NCBI GenBank assembly: GCA_965229765.1
Contig: CBDDJT010000004.1
Span: 806,001-870,000 of the forward strand
DNA length: 64,000 bases
From: ASV31 sp965229765
GTDB taxonomy: Bacteria > Pseudomonadota > Alphaproteobacteria > Rhodobacterales > Rhodobacteraceae
Direction: 5' to 3'
The notes under the pieces are model-generated. The model did not search any database and was not told where the DNA came from. It saw only the letters and a list, made by a program, of their open reading frames with translations. The translations under genes and the position numbers were made by a program. Below are positions 1 through 8,143 of this stretch, piece after piece (position 1 is the stretch's first letter; each line of letters begins with the position of its first letter).

Positions 1-584
1 ATGCCCATCTTGATGGGGTTTGAATCGTGGTCCTCGGCAACGCCGAACAGCAGGAAAAGCTTGGCGTGGTCCCAGTCGGGCTGGCCGAACTCCCAGAACG
101 CGCCGCCCATCGTGTATATGCCGCCCGCCGCCATGTTCACCGAACAGAAGCCGCCATGCGCGGCGAAGTTCGGCGTGCCGAAGGATTGCGCCCAAAGCCC
201 GGTGAAGCTTTGCGACTGGTCACGGCCGGTGAAAAAGGCAAAGCGTTCCGGCGCGGTGTCCCGCAGCGGCTTCATCCAGGACACGGCGGTTTCCAGCGCC
301 TCGTCCCAGGTGATTTCCTGAAACTCGCCCGACCCGCGCGGGCCCACCCGCTTCATCGGGGCGCGCAGGCGTGACGGCGCGGTCACCTGCATGATCCCCG
401 CCGATCCCTTGGCGCAGAGCACACCCTTGTTCACCGGGTGGTCGCGGTTGCCCTCGATATAGCGGACCTTGCCGTCCTTCAGATGCACGTTGATCCCGCA
501 GCGGCAGGCGCACATGTAGCATGTGGTCTTGCGAATCTCGTCCGAGATGCGCGGCGACATGTCCAGCTGTGGTGCTTTGGTCAT
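1..584 (-). CDS. Molybdopterin oxidoreductase, SoeA/formate-dehydrogenase-like, N-terminal part (cut by window edge)
   Basis: The frame is open from an ATG at 584 to the window edge, giving about 194 residues of a larger enzyme. The N-terminal Fe4S4 motif of the bis-MGD family is clear: C22-x2-C25-x3-C29 and a fourth Cys near residue 58 in VLCAKGSAG. The following stretch (GRDQSQSFTGLWAQ, FGVAEDHDSN) is typical of the catalytic alpha subunit of DMSO-reductase-superfamily enzymes. From memory of the family it looks closest to cytoplasmic sulfite dehydrogenase SoeA or formate-dehydrogenase-like proteins of Rhodobacteraceae. There is no Tat signal before the cluster motif, which suggests a cytoplasmic enzyme. 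Partner iron-sulfur and membrane subunits would lie outside the window. The substrate (sulfite, formate or other) cannot be decided from this fragment. Confidence 0.8.
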   Translation of the reverse strand, partial: MTKAPQLDMSPRISDEIRKTTCYMCACRCGINVHLKDGKVRYIEGNRDHPVNKGVLCAKGSAGIMQVTAPSRLRAPMKRVGPRGSGEFQEITWDEALETAVSWMKPLRDTAPERFAFFTGRDQSQSFTGLWAQSFGTPNFAAHGGFCSVNMAAGGIYTMGGAFWEFGQPDWDHAKLFLLFGVAEDHDSNPIKMG

Positions 585-710
585 GGGACTCCCTGGCGAT
601 AACGGGGTACATCTTCCCGGTCAAAGGCCCCCGCGACAGGTAATCGAAACCACGCCCGGGATGCGAGCCATTTTCGACGCCTGGTACCGTGTTTCCGTCA
701 GCGAAACCCG

Positions 711-723
711 ACAATTCAATTGT
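711..723. promoter_or_regulatory. Small perfect palindrome in a divergent promoter region
   Basis: The 254-bp gap between the divergent molybdoenzyme and lipoprotein genes holds ACAATT-C-AATTGT, a perfect 6-1-6 palindrome. It is followed by TTGACT at 730-735, which could be a -35 element toward the lipoprotein gene. A nearby GTTTC-N7-GAAAC repeat lies at 691-707. A regulator site is possible, but nothing here names the protein. Confidence 0.25.
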
Positions 724-838
724 TTCCAGTTGACTCATTATGCCCGTTCGACAGTCGGGGGTGATTCAGGCTACACTTCAGGTGGAACCTTGGCGCGCCC
801 GCCCGCGTTGCGGGTGCATGTCGCAAAGGAGCGGGAAC

Positions 839-1477
839 ATGCGAAACCGAATACTGGCCGCGGGTCTGGCGGCAGCGGCGCTGGCGGGATGCAGCGCGCT
901 GGACGTGGACCGCGCGCAGATGTTTCTGCCCGGTACGGCCTCTGGCATCACGACCTCCAGCGTGGCGCTGGACGATCTGACAATGGCACGCCTGTCCGAC
1001 AGCGACGTGCCGCTGATCCTGGCCAGCCGTGACGGCACCGTGACGGGCACCTATACGCAGGACGCCCGATCCGGCGCGGCCGAGGTTTGGGTTTCTCCGG
1101 ACGGCGGACAGATGTCTTTGCAGAACGGGGTTCTCGTGGCGGCGGACTTGCCCGGCGATGCGCTGATCCGGGTGGAACCGGCAGGGCCGGTGACGTCGCT
1201 TGCCGGTGCCAGCTATGTCCGCGCCTACCACCACGCCGATGGCGACGGCGCGCGCGTCACGACCTACGATTGCACCATGTCGGCGCCCCGGTCAGAGACG
1301 CTGTCGATCCTCGACGCGCGGGTGCGTGCCGCCACCCTGACCGAAAGCTGCACCGGCCCGTCCGGCGCGACGATCGAGAATGCCTTTGCGGTAGCGCCCG
1401 ACGGCACGGTGGTGCGGTCGCGTCAGTGGGTCAGCGCCGACCTCGGCTATATCGAACTCGACCGGCTGATTCGCTGA
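839..1477 (+). CDS. YjbF-family outer-membrane lipoprotein
   Basis: A 212-residue protein begins with a lipoprotein signal: hydrophobic residues 5-15, then the lipobox LAGC with Cys18 as the lipidation site. The start is the ATG at 839, which has AAAGGAG just upstream; the frame stays open to 740 but without a better start. The central pattern (DVPLILASRDG, then AEVWVSPDGGQMSLQNGVLVA) resembles the YjbF/GfcB family of exopolysaccharide- or capsule-associated lipoproteins. The protein should be anchored in the periplasm or outer membrane. No other yjbEFGH gene is adjacent, so its role here is uncertain. It is transcribed away from the molybdoenzyme and toward the dehydratase gene. Confidence 0.65.
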   Translation: MRNRILAAGLAAAALAGCSALDVDRAQMFLPGTASGITTSSVALDDLTMARLSDSDVPLILASRDGTVTGTYTQDARSGAAEVWVSPDGGQMSLQNGVLVAADLPGDALIRVEPAGPVTSLAGASYVRAYHHADGDGARVTTYDCTMSAPRSETLSILDARVRAATLTESCTGPSGATIENAFAVAPDGTVVRSRQWVSADLGYIELDRLIR

Positions 1478-1566
1478 CCGGCGCAGGCCAAGGTTTCAAA
1501 TCGCGGGCTTGAACTTGGCTTGGCGCGGGGCCACGGTCTTGGCGGATGACACAAAGGACCCGCCCC

Positions 1567-3348
1567 ATGCCCCTGCGCTCTCAGAACTGGTTCGACAACC
1601 CCGACAACCCGGCGATGACGGCGCTTTATATCGAGCGTTACCTGAATTTCGGCATCACCCGGGCGGAACTGCAATCGGGCAAGCCAATCATAGGTATCGC
1701 GCAGACGGGCAGCGACCTGTCGCCCTGCAACCGCCACCATGTCGAACTGGCCAAGCGTGTCCGCGAGGGGATCGTCGCGGCGGGCGGCGTCTGTTTCGAG
1801 TTTCCCGTGCATCCGATTCAGGAAACCGGCAAGCGCCCCACCGCGGCGCTTGACCGCAACCTTGCCTACCTTGGGCTGGTGGAAACGCTTTACGGCTATC
1901 CCATTGACGGCGTCGTGCTGACGATTGGCTGTGACAAGACCACGCCCGCGCTTCTTATGGCCGCCGCGACGGTGAACATCCCCGCCATCGCCCTGTCCGT
2001 GGGGCCGATGCTGAACGGCTGGTACAAGGGCGAACGCGCCGGGTCGGGCACCGTGATCTGGGCCGCGCGCCAGCGGCTCGCCTCGGGCGAGATCGACTAT
2101 GACGAGTTCATGGACATCGCCGCGGCCTCTGCCCCCTCGGTCGGCTATTGCAACACCATGGGCACAGCCAGCACCATGAACAGCCTGTCCGAGGCGCTGG
2201 GAATGCAGTTGCCGGGCGGCGCGGCAATCCCTGCGCCCTATCGCGAACGCGGGCAGTTGTCCTATGAGACCGGCCAGCGCATCGTCGGGATGGTGCACGA
2301 GGATCTGAAGCCCGCCGACATCATGACGCGCGCGGCCTTCGAGAACGCCATCGTCGTCAATTCCGCCATTGGCGGGTCGACCAATGCGCCCATCCACCTG
2401 GTCGGTCTGGCCCGGCACCTTGGGGTGGAACTGACCAACGACGATTGGCAGCGCCTGGGCCACCAGGTGCCTCTGATCGTCGACATGCAGCCCGCCGGCC
2501 GCTTCCTGGGAGAGGATTTTCACCGCGCGGGCGGCGTGCCGGGCGTGATGGCGGAACTGATGGCCGCCGGGCTTCTGCCGCACCCGGACGCGCCATGCGT
2601 GACCGGCCAGACCATGGCCGACGCCTTTGCCGGGGGCGCCGTGACGGACCGCGAGGTGATCCGCACCGTGGCCGAGCCGCTGAAGCCGGCTGCGGGCTTC
2701 ATCAATCTGCGCGGCAACCTCTTTGACAGCGCCATCATGAAGACCAGCGTCATTTCGCCGGAATTCCGGACCCGCTATCTGTCCGACCCGAACGATCCCG
2801 AGGCGTTCGAGGGAACCGCGATCGTGTTCGAGGGGCCGGAGGATTATCACCACCGGATCGAGGACGAGAGCCTGGGCATCGACGACCGCACGATCCTCGT
2901 CATCCGGGGGGCCGGGCCGCTGGGCTATCCCGGCGGGGCCGAGGTGGTGAACATGCAGCCCCCCGCGCGGCTGATCCGGCAGGGCATCACCGCGCTGCCC
3001 TGTATCGGCGACGGGCGGCAATCTGGCACGTCGGCCTCGCCCTCGATCCTGAACGCCGCGCCAGAGGCGGCGGCGATGGGCGGGCTGGCGCTGATCCGGT
3101 CGGGCGACCGGATCCGCATCGACCTGCGGCAGGGCCGCGCCGACATCCTGATCCCCGAGGAAGAGCTTCAGGCGCGCCGCGATGCGCTGACCGCAGCGGG
3201 CGGCTTCCCCATGCCTGAAAGCCAGACGCCCTGGCAGGAAATCCAGCGCGGCATCGTCGCCCAGTTCGACAAGGGCATGGTGCTGGAACCGGCGGTCAAG
3301 TATCGCGACGTCGGACGGCTCGACAACCTGCCGAGGGACAACCACTAG
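1567..3348 (+). CDS. xylD: D-xylonate dehydratase-like IlvD/Edd family enzyme
   Basis: A 593-residue IlvD/Edd dehydratase, which turns a sugar acid into its 2-keto-3-deoxy form using an Fe-S cluster and Mg. Cluster-type cysteines are visible in GSDLSPCNRHH, IGCDKTTPA and GYCNTMGTASTMN. The N-terminus (LRSQNWFDNPDNPAMTALY), the middle (AAIPAPYRERGQL) and the C-terminus (LEPAVKYRDVG...NH) follow the Caulobacter xylonate dehydratase pattern as I remember it. I chose ATG 1567 because AAAGGA lies 8 bp upstream; ATG 1546 lacks a ribosome site. No xylose-pathway genes lie beside it. D-gluconate or another aldonate is an alternative substrate, since xylonate dehydratases can be broad. Confidence 0.8.
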   Translation: MPLRSQNWFDNPDNPAMTALYIERYLNFGITRAELQSGKPIIGIAQTGSDLSPCNRHHVELAKRVREGIVAAGGVCFEFPVHPIQETGKRPTAALDRNLAYLGLVETLYGYPIDGVVLTIGCDKTTPALLMAAATVNIPAIALSVGPMLNGWYKGERAGSGTVIWAARQRLASGEIDYDEFMDIAAASAPSVGYCNTMGTASTMNSLSEALGMQLPGGAAIPAPYRERGQLSYETGQRIVGMVHEDLKPADIMTRAAFENAIVVNSAIGGSTNAPIHLVGLARHLGVELTNDDWQRLGHQVPLIVDMQPAGRFLGEDFHRAGGVPGVMAELMAAGLLPHPDAPCVTGQTMADAFAGGAVTDREVIRTVAEPLKPAAGFINLRGNLFDSAIMKTSVISPEFRTRYLSDPNDPEAFEGTAIVFEGPEDYHHRIEDESLGIDDRTILVIRGAGPLGYPGGAEVVNMQPPARLIRQGITALPCIGDGRQSGTSASPSILNAAPEAAAMGGLALIRSGDRIRIDLRQGRADILIPEEELQARRDALTAAGGFPMPESQTPWQEIQRGIVAQFDKGMVLEPAVKYRDVGRLDNLPRDNH

Positions 3349-3361
3349 GCAAGGGCTGGGT

Positions 3362-3381
3362 CGCCGCGGGTCCCCGCGGCG
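3362..3381. terminator. GC-rich perfect hairpin between convergent genes
   Basis: CGCCGCGG-GTCC-CCGCGGCG is an 8-bp perfect stem with a 4-base loop. It lies between the stop of the dehydratase (3348) and the stop of the convergent DUF1036 gene (3407). There is no T tract, so it may act as a two-way 3'-end stabiliser rather than a classical intrinsic terminator. Confidence 0.45.
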
Positions 3382-3406
3382 GCCGTCCTCCGCCTGACAC
3401 CGTGCC

Positions 3407-4438
3407 TCAGTTGACCCGCCAGAACACCAGGTCGCGCATACCCCCCACCGGGAACAGCGCCAGTTCCTGCCCGGCGTCATAGACGATCAGGCAGCGGTAT
3501 TCGTCGGGGTTCGACCCGCTGCGCAGGATCATGGCCGGGCCATCCTCGAACGCGCCTTCGCAGGTGTCGGCCAGCGTCATGACCGAGGTGTCGGTGGGGA
3601 TGCCGCCCGACATCTCTTCGAAGACGCCGCCATAGATCAACACCTCGTAGGACGGATCCTCGTAGGACCGCCAGAACCCCTGCAACTGGTTCCGCAGTCC
3701 TGCAAAGGGATCGTAGCCTTCAAGGCTGTAGTCCCTGATCGTCACATCGGCCGTGTTGCCCTGGTAGCCGATCATGTCGCCCTCGATCACGATGGGCGTA
3801 TTGATCGGCAGGTGCATCATGTCTTCCAGAAACCAGCCCGGCGTCGGATCGGCGGAATTGGCCACATAGCGCCAGCCGTCGGCGTGGATCTCGCATTGCA
3901 TCGAGGCGTCGAAGACGTCGCAATGGCTGAAGATCCCGGCGATGGTATAGGGCTCTCCGTAGGTGCCGGGGGCGGGCACATCCTCGCCGTTCGACATCTC
4001 GTCCGCGCCCGGATCGTCATATTCGCCGGGGATCGGTCCGCCGAAGGCCGCCGCGTCCAGCCAGACCGTCCAGCTTACGGCATTGCCCACGTCCACCTCG
4101 GTAAAGGCCGACCGGTCATAGCCGCGCTCTGCACATTGCTCGTCGCCCCGGATGGTGAAGACCGAGGGCGAGGTGCAGAAAAAGTAGTTCTCGGTCAGGA
4201 ACGCCTCGCCCGCCACCGTCGCGCGCCAATAGTAGTAGCGGTTCGGCAGATCGCCCCCGATCGCAATGCTGCAATCGTTCGCCGCCACGTTCCACCAGCC
4301 TTCGGACACCCAGTCGTCGCCGTCCGAATAGCCGATGGCAACGCTGACCGTCTGTGTCGTGTCGTTGCAGAACTGAAGTTCCGCGGCTGCGGGCCCGGCA
4401 ATCAGGGCAAGACAAAAGGGCAGGGCGTGGCGAAGCAT
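3407..4438 (-). CDS. Secreted DUF1036-domain protein
   Basis: A 343-residue protein with a clear Sec signal peptide: MLRHALPFCLALIAGPAAA, with cleavage expected after AAA, then ELQFCNDT. The start at 4438 is preferred over the upstream ATG at 4498 because it begins exactly at the signal sequence. The first 120 residues (LQFCNDTTQTVSVAIGYSD, EGWWNVAANDCSIAIGG, YYYWRA) have the DUF1036 pattern of small periplasmic proteins with paired cysteines. The C-terminal part (CEGAFEDGPAMILR, YRCLIVYDAG) looks like a second small cysteine-containing domain. The function is unknown. It is convergent with the dehydratase and divergent from the acyl-CoA ligase gene. Confidence 0.7.
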   Translation of the reverse strand: MLRHALPFCLALIAGPAAAELQFCNDTTQTVSVAIGYSDGDDWVSEGWWNVAANDCSIAIGGDLPNRYYYWRATVAGEAFLTENYFFCTSPSVFTIRGDEQCAERGYDRSAFTEVDVGNAVSWTVWLDAAAFGGPIPGEYDDPGADEMSNGEDVPAPGTYGEPYTIAGIFSHCDVFDASMQCEIHADGWRYVANSADPTPGWFLEDMMHLPINTPIVIEGDMIGYQGNTADVTIRDYSLEGYDPFAGLRNQLQGFWRSYEDPSYEVLIYGGVFEEMSGGIPTDTSVMTLADTCEGAFEDGPAMILRSGSNPDEYRCLIVYDAGQELALFPVGGMRDLVFWRVN

Positions 4439-4586
4439 TGAAGGGCCTTTCGGATTGTGGCGCGAGGCGTCGGTTGCCAAGCACCATTTCACGCCCACGC
4501 CCCAACGTGCACCCCCTTTTTTGCTTTCGCCTGCCGCATTGAACCTGCCGCGATTCGCGCCTTTACTATGGGTAGGGAGGATCGCG

Positions 4587-6104
4587 ATGAACCTTGCGTT
4601 GTGGCTGGAACGGACGGCGGCGACGCGTGGCGGCAGCCCCGCGCTGCTTCTGGGCGAACGGGTGGTCGCCGACTACGCAGGTTTTCAGGCGCGCGCCGGC
4701 GCGGTCGCGGCCGCACTGACGGACCACGGGATCGCACCGGGCGACCGCGTCGCCATCTTCATGACGAACAGCCCCGAATACCTTGTTGTGCTTCATGGCA
4801 TCTGGATCGCGGGCGGCGCGGCGGTCCCGATCAACGCCAAGCTGCACCCCAAGGAAACCGCCTGGATCCTTGCCGATTCCGGGGCGCGGCTTGCCGTTGT
4901 CTCTTCTGCCCTTGTGCCGGGCCTTGCCGCCGAAACGCAGGTGCCGCTGATCGATGTCGACGGGGCCGACTATGCCGGGATGATCCGCTGCGGGCCTCGC
5001 GCCATCGTCCCCCGCGCGCCAGATGACCTGGCGTGGCTCTTCTACACCTCTGGCACCACCGGACGGCCCAAGGGCGTGTGCATCACCCACGGGATGCTGA
5101 CGGCCATGTCGCTGGCCTATCCGGTGGACGTGGACCCGGTGCGGCCCGAGGACGGCGCGCTTTATGCCGCGCCGATGAGCCATGGCGCGGGGCTTTACGC
5201 GCTGATCCATGTGCGCATGGGGTGCCGCCATGTCGTGCCTGCCTCGGGCGGGTTCGATCCGGCCGAGGTGCTGGCGCTGGGCCGCGCGCTGGGGCCCCTG
5301 TCGATGTTCATGGCACCCACGATGATCCGGCGGCTGACCGACGCCGCCCGCGCCACCGCCCAGACGGGCGAGGGCCTGCGCACAATCGTCTATGGCGGCG
5401 GGCCGATGTACCTGGCCGATATCGTCGAGGCGGTGGACCTGATGGGCGCGCGGTTCGTGCAGATCTACGGGCAGGGCGAATGCCCCATGGCGATCACTGC
5501 CCTGTCGCGGGCAGAGGTCGCGGACCGCGCCCACCCCCGCTGGCAGGACAGGCTTGGATCGGTCGGCCGCGCGCAGTCGGTCGTGGAGGTCGCGATCGGC
5601 GATGCGGATGGCACGCCCTTGCCCGCCAACCACACGGGCGAGATCATGGTGCGCGGCGCGCCGGTCATGCCGGGCTACTGGCAGAACCCCGCCGCCACGG
5701 CAAAGACCCTGCGCGACGGCTGGCTGATGACGGGCGACGTGGGGCGGCTCGACGCCGAGGGCTACCTGACGCTGGCCGACCGGTCCAAGGACGTCATCAT
5801 CTCGGGCGGCACCAACATCTACCCGCGCGAGGTCGAAGAGGCGCTTCTGACCCATCCCGCCGTGCACGAGGTGTCGGTGGTCGGCCGCCCCTCTGCCGAA
5901 TGGGGAGAGGACGTGGTGGCCTTTGTCGTCGCCGCGCCGGGGCAGGCGCCCGACCCCGCCGCGCTCGACGCCCATTGCCTTGACCGGATCGCGCGGTTCA
6001 AGCGGCCCAAGGATTACGTGTTCGTGCCGGACCTGCCCAAGAACAATTATGGCAAGGTCCTGAAGACAGAGCTTCGAAAGCGGCTGGAGGAGGACGCGAC
6101 ATGA
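4587..6104 (+). CDS. Acyl-CoA synthetase (AMP-forming, ANL superfamily)
   Basis: A 505-residue adenylate-forming ligase that activates a carboxylic acid to its CoA thioester through an acyl-AMP. The P-loop-like motif LFYTSGTTGRPKGV is at residues 151-164, the hinge region reads GWLMTGDVGRLD, and the catalytic lysine is in the C-terminal KNNYGKVLKTEL. GGGAGG sits 6 bp before the ATG at 4587, which fixes the start. The stop overlaps the next gene by 4 bp (ATGA), so the ligase and the 3-hydroxybutyrate dehydrogenase are translationally coupled. This pairing suggests activation of a short or medium-chain acid, possibly acetoacetate or 3-hydroxybutyrate-related, but the chain length cannot be read from sequence alone. 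Confidence 0.82.
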   Translation: MNLALWLERTAATRGGSPALLLGERVVADYAGFQARAGAVAAALTDHGIAPGDRVAIFMTNSPEYLVVLHGIWIAGGAAVPINAKLHPKETAWILADSGARLAVVSSALVPGLAAETQVPLIDVDGADYAGMIRCGPRAIVPRAPDDLAWLFYTSGTTGRPKGVCITHGMLTAMSLAYPVDVDPVRPEDGALYAAPMSHGAGLYALIHVRMGCRHVVPASGGFDPAEVLALGRALGPLSMFMAPTMIRRLTDAARATAQTGEGLRTIVYGGGPMYLADIVEAVDLMGARFVQIYGQGECPMAITALSRAEVADRAHPRWQDRLGSVGRAQSVVEVAIGDADGTPLPANHTGEIMVRGAPVMPGYWQNPAATAKTLRDGWLMTGDVGRLDAEGYLTLADRSKDVIISGGTNIYPREVEEALLTHPAVHEVSVVGRPSAEWGEDVVAFVVAAPGQAPDPAALDAHCLDRIARFKRPKDYVFVPDLPKNNYGKVLKTELRKRLEEDAT

Positions 6105-6904
6105 CGGACCTGAGCGGAAAGACGGCGCTGGTCACCGGATCGGTGCAGGGGATCGGGCTGGCCATCGCCCGTGCGCTGGCGGGCGCGGGCGCGCGCATCG
6201 CGGTCAACGGGCTGGCCGGAGACGTGCAGGTTCACGAGGTCTGCGAAACCCTGCGCGCCGACGGCGCCCCGCAGGCCGAGTTCTTTCACGGCGACCTGCG
6301 CGACCCCGACGACATCGAGCGGATGATGCAGGCCGTCGCGGCCTGGGGCGGGCCGGACATCCTGGTGAACAATGCCGGCATCCAGCACACCGCGCCCCTG
6401 GCCGAGATGCCGCGCGCGCAATGGGACGCGATCCTGTCGGTGAACCTGTCGGCGGCGTTTCACACCATGCGCGCGGCGATGCCGGGCATGGCGGCGCGCG
6501 GATATGGCCGGGTGGTCAACATCGCCAGCGTTCACGGGCTGGTCGCGTCGAAGGACAAGGCGCCCTATGTCGCGGCCAAGTTCGGGCTGGTGGGCCTGTC
6601 GCGCGTGGCGGCGCTTGAATACGCCGACAAGGGCAGCCGCGCCTCGGGCGGTGTCACGGTGAACTGCCTTTGCCCGGGCTGGACCGAAACCGCGATCATA
6701 GAGCCGCAGATCGCCGCGCGCGCCGCTCTGCACGGCGGCGACCGGGACATGGGCATTGCCGATCTGCTGGCCGAAAAGCAGCCCTCGCGCCGCACCTCGG
6801 ACCCTGCGGAAATCGGCGCGCTGGCGCTTTGGCTGTGCGATCCGGTGGCCCATAACCTGACCGGCGCGGCGATTCCCATCGACGGCGGATGGACGGCGCA
6901 ATAG
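6101..6904 (+). CDS. bdhA: 3-hydroxybutyrate dehydrogenase (SDR family)
   Basis: A 267-residue classical SDR that interconverts 3-hydroxybutyrate and acetoacetate with NAD. The cofactor motif is TGSVQGIG (12-19), NNAG is at 90-93, and the catalytic residues are Ser143, Tyr156 and Lys160 in APYVAAKFG. The family-typical strings NNAGIQH, SVHGLVAS and CPGWTETAIIEPQI support the bdhA assignment over a generic SDR. It begins within the stop of the acyl-CoA ligase (ATGA). Together the two genes form a small operon probably used in polyhydroxybutyrate or ketone-body turnover. Confidence 0.85.
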   Translation: MTDLSGKTALVTGSVQGIGLAIARALAGAGARIAVNGLAGDVQVHEVCETLRADGAPQAEFFHGDLRDPDDIERMMQAVAAWGGPDILVNNAGIQHTAPLAEMPRAQWDAILSVNLSAAFHTMRAAMPGMAARGYGRVVNIASVHGLVASKDKAPYVAAKFGLVGLSRVAALEYADKGSRASGGVTVNCLCPGWTETAIIEPQIAARAALHGGDRDMGIADLLAEKQPSRRTSDPAEIGALALWLCDPVAHNLTGAAIPIDGGWTAQ

Positions 6905-6932
6905 CCGTTCCGGCCCGCGCCGCGCCGGGGCC

Positions 6933-7592
6933 TTAGGCCGCGGCGGGCAGCAGGCGGTCGAGGATGCCGGGCAGGTCGGCGAAATCGGTGAAGGCCATGT
7001 CATGCGGCAGCTCGGCCACGGGCGCCTTGCGGTAGCCCTCGGTGAACAGCGCAAAGGGCAGCCCGGCGCGGCGGGCCGTTTCGGCATCGGTTTCACTGTC
7101 GCCGACATAAAGCACCCGATGCGCCCCAAGCGCCTCGACCGCGTAGTGCAGCGGCGCGGGATCGGGCTTGCGCACCGGCAGGGTATCGCCGCCCACGACG
7201 ACCGGAAAATGCGCCGCCATCCCCATGATATTCAGGATCGCCCGGGCCGGGGCCTCTGGCTTGTTGGTGCAGATCGCCATGGGTACGCCCGCCGCCGACC
7301 ATCCCGCCAGCAGGTCCATCACGCCCGCATAGGGGCGGGTCAGCGTGGCGGGGGCGGCATCATAGTGGCCGGAGAATCTTTTCAAAAGCTCCGGGTGGTC
7401 CGTCGCCGGCAGGTCGCGTGCGCGCATCACGCGCTCGACCAGCGTGGGAATCCCGTTGCCGATGAAGGACGTGACCTCGGCAAGGCTCAGCGCCTCGGCG
7501 CCCACCCCGGTCAGGGCGCGGTTCACGGCGGCGTGGATGTCGGGCGCGCTGTCGATCAAAGTGCCGTCGAGGTCGAAGACGACAGCCCTCAC
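6933..7592 (-). CDS. gph: Phosphoglycolate phosphatase (HAD family)
   Basis: A HAD-superfamily phosphatase of 219 residues. Motif I is VVFDLDGTLIDS with the nucleophilic Asp, motif II is CTNKPE, the conserved lysine is in VRKPDPAPL, and motif IV is VGDSETDAETA. This is the layout of Gph, which removes the phosphate from 2-phosphoglycolate formed by DNA repair or photorespiration-like reactions. I chose GTG 7592 because its GTGA overlaps the stop of the upstream gene; GTG 7604 would add four residues. It is the last gene of a four-gene leftward operon whose other members look sulfur- or redox-related, and its link to them may only be positional. Confidence 0.82.
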   Translation of the reverse strand: MRAVVFDLDGTLIDSAPDIHAAVNRALTGVGAEALSLAEVTSFIGNGIPTLVERVMRARDLPATDHPELLKRFSGHYDAAPATLTRPYAGVMDLLAGWSAAGVPMAICTNKPEAPARAILNIMGMAAHFPVVVGGDTLPVRKPDPAPLHYAVEALGAHRVLYVGDSETDAETARRAGLPFALFTEGYRKAPVAELPHDMAFTDFADLPGILDRLLPAAA

Positions 7593-8143
7593 GACGTTTT
7601 CCACTTTATGCCGCAGCCCATGGACGGCATCTGGTCGGCCGGACCGTGCCCTGTGTCGGCGATCAGGCGCATGGCGTCCACCAGTTCCTTCGGCGCGCCT
7701 TCGGGCCGATCGGCGCGGCCATGCGCATCCAGCCGCCCGCGGTATTGCAGCCCGCCCGTCGCGTCGAAGCCGAAGAAATCCGGCGTGCAGGCGGCGCCAT
7801 AGGCCCGCCCGGTATCTTGCGTCTCATCGTAGAGATAGGGAAAGGGGAACCCGTTCTCGCGCGCGAAGACCACCATGTTGTCGAAGCTGTCGGCGGGATA
7901 GGCGGCGGCATCGTTGCAAGAGACCGCCGCGACGCCCACGCCCATCTCCTGGATTTCGGCCAGGTCGGCCGCCAGCCGCCCGATGACCGATGTGACATAA
8001 GGACAATGGTTGCAGATAAAGACGATCAGCGTCCCCCGCGGCCCCCGGATATCGGCCAGTGCATAGGTTCTGCCATCGGTGGCGGGCAGCGAGAAATCCG
8101 CCGCCTGCCATCCAAAATCGCACACCGGGGGCGTTTGCGCCAT
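7589..8143 (-). CDS. Thioredoxin-like (AhpC/TSA-type) protein with CNHC motif
   Basis: A 184-residue cytoplasmic thioredoxin-fold protein with no signal peptide. The redox site is FICNHCPYV (Cys44 and Cys47), the CxxC form seen in a distinct AhpC/TSA-like group of unknown electron partner. A cis-proline-like region follows (ACTPDFFGFD). ATG 8143 overlaps the stop of the preceding gene as TGATG, so translation is coupled; a GTG at 8152 is less likely. It sits between a metallo-beta-lactamase-fold gene and gph. The operon's SqrR/BigR-type operator suggests a role in persulfide or thiol redox handling. That role is inferred from context. Confidence 0.75.
   Translation of the reverse strand: MAQTPPVCDFGWQAADFSLPATDGRTYALADIRGPRGTLIVFICNHCPYVTSVIGRLAADLAEIQEMGVGVAAVSCNDAAAYPADSFDNMVVFARENGFPFPYLYDETQDTGRAYGAACTPDFFGFDATGGLQYRGRLDAHGRADRPEGAPKELVDAMRLIADTGHGPADQMPSMGCGIKWKTS

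Noticed and set aside
1447..3480. 677-codon open frame on the minus strand opposite the dehydratase
   Set aside because: It is antisense to a well-supported IlvD/Edd gene, has low-complexity Arg/Gly/His-rich content and no family signature; such mirrors are common in high-GC DNA.
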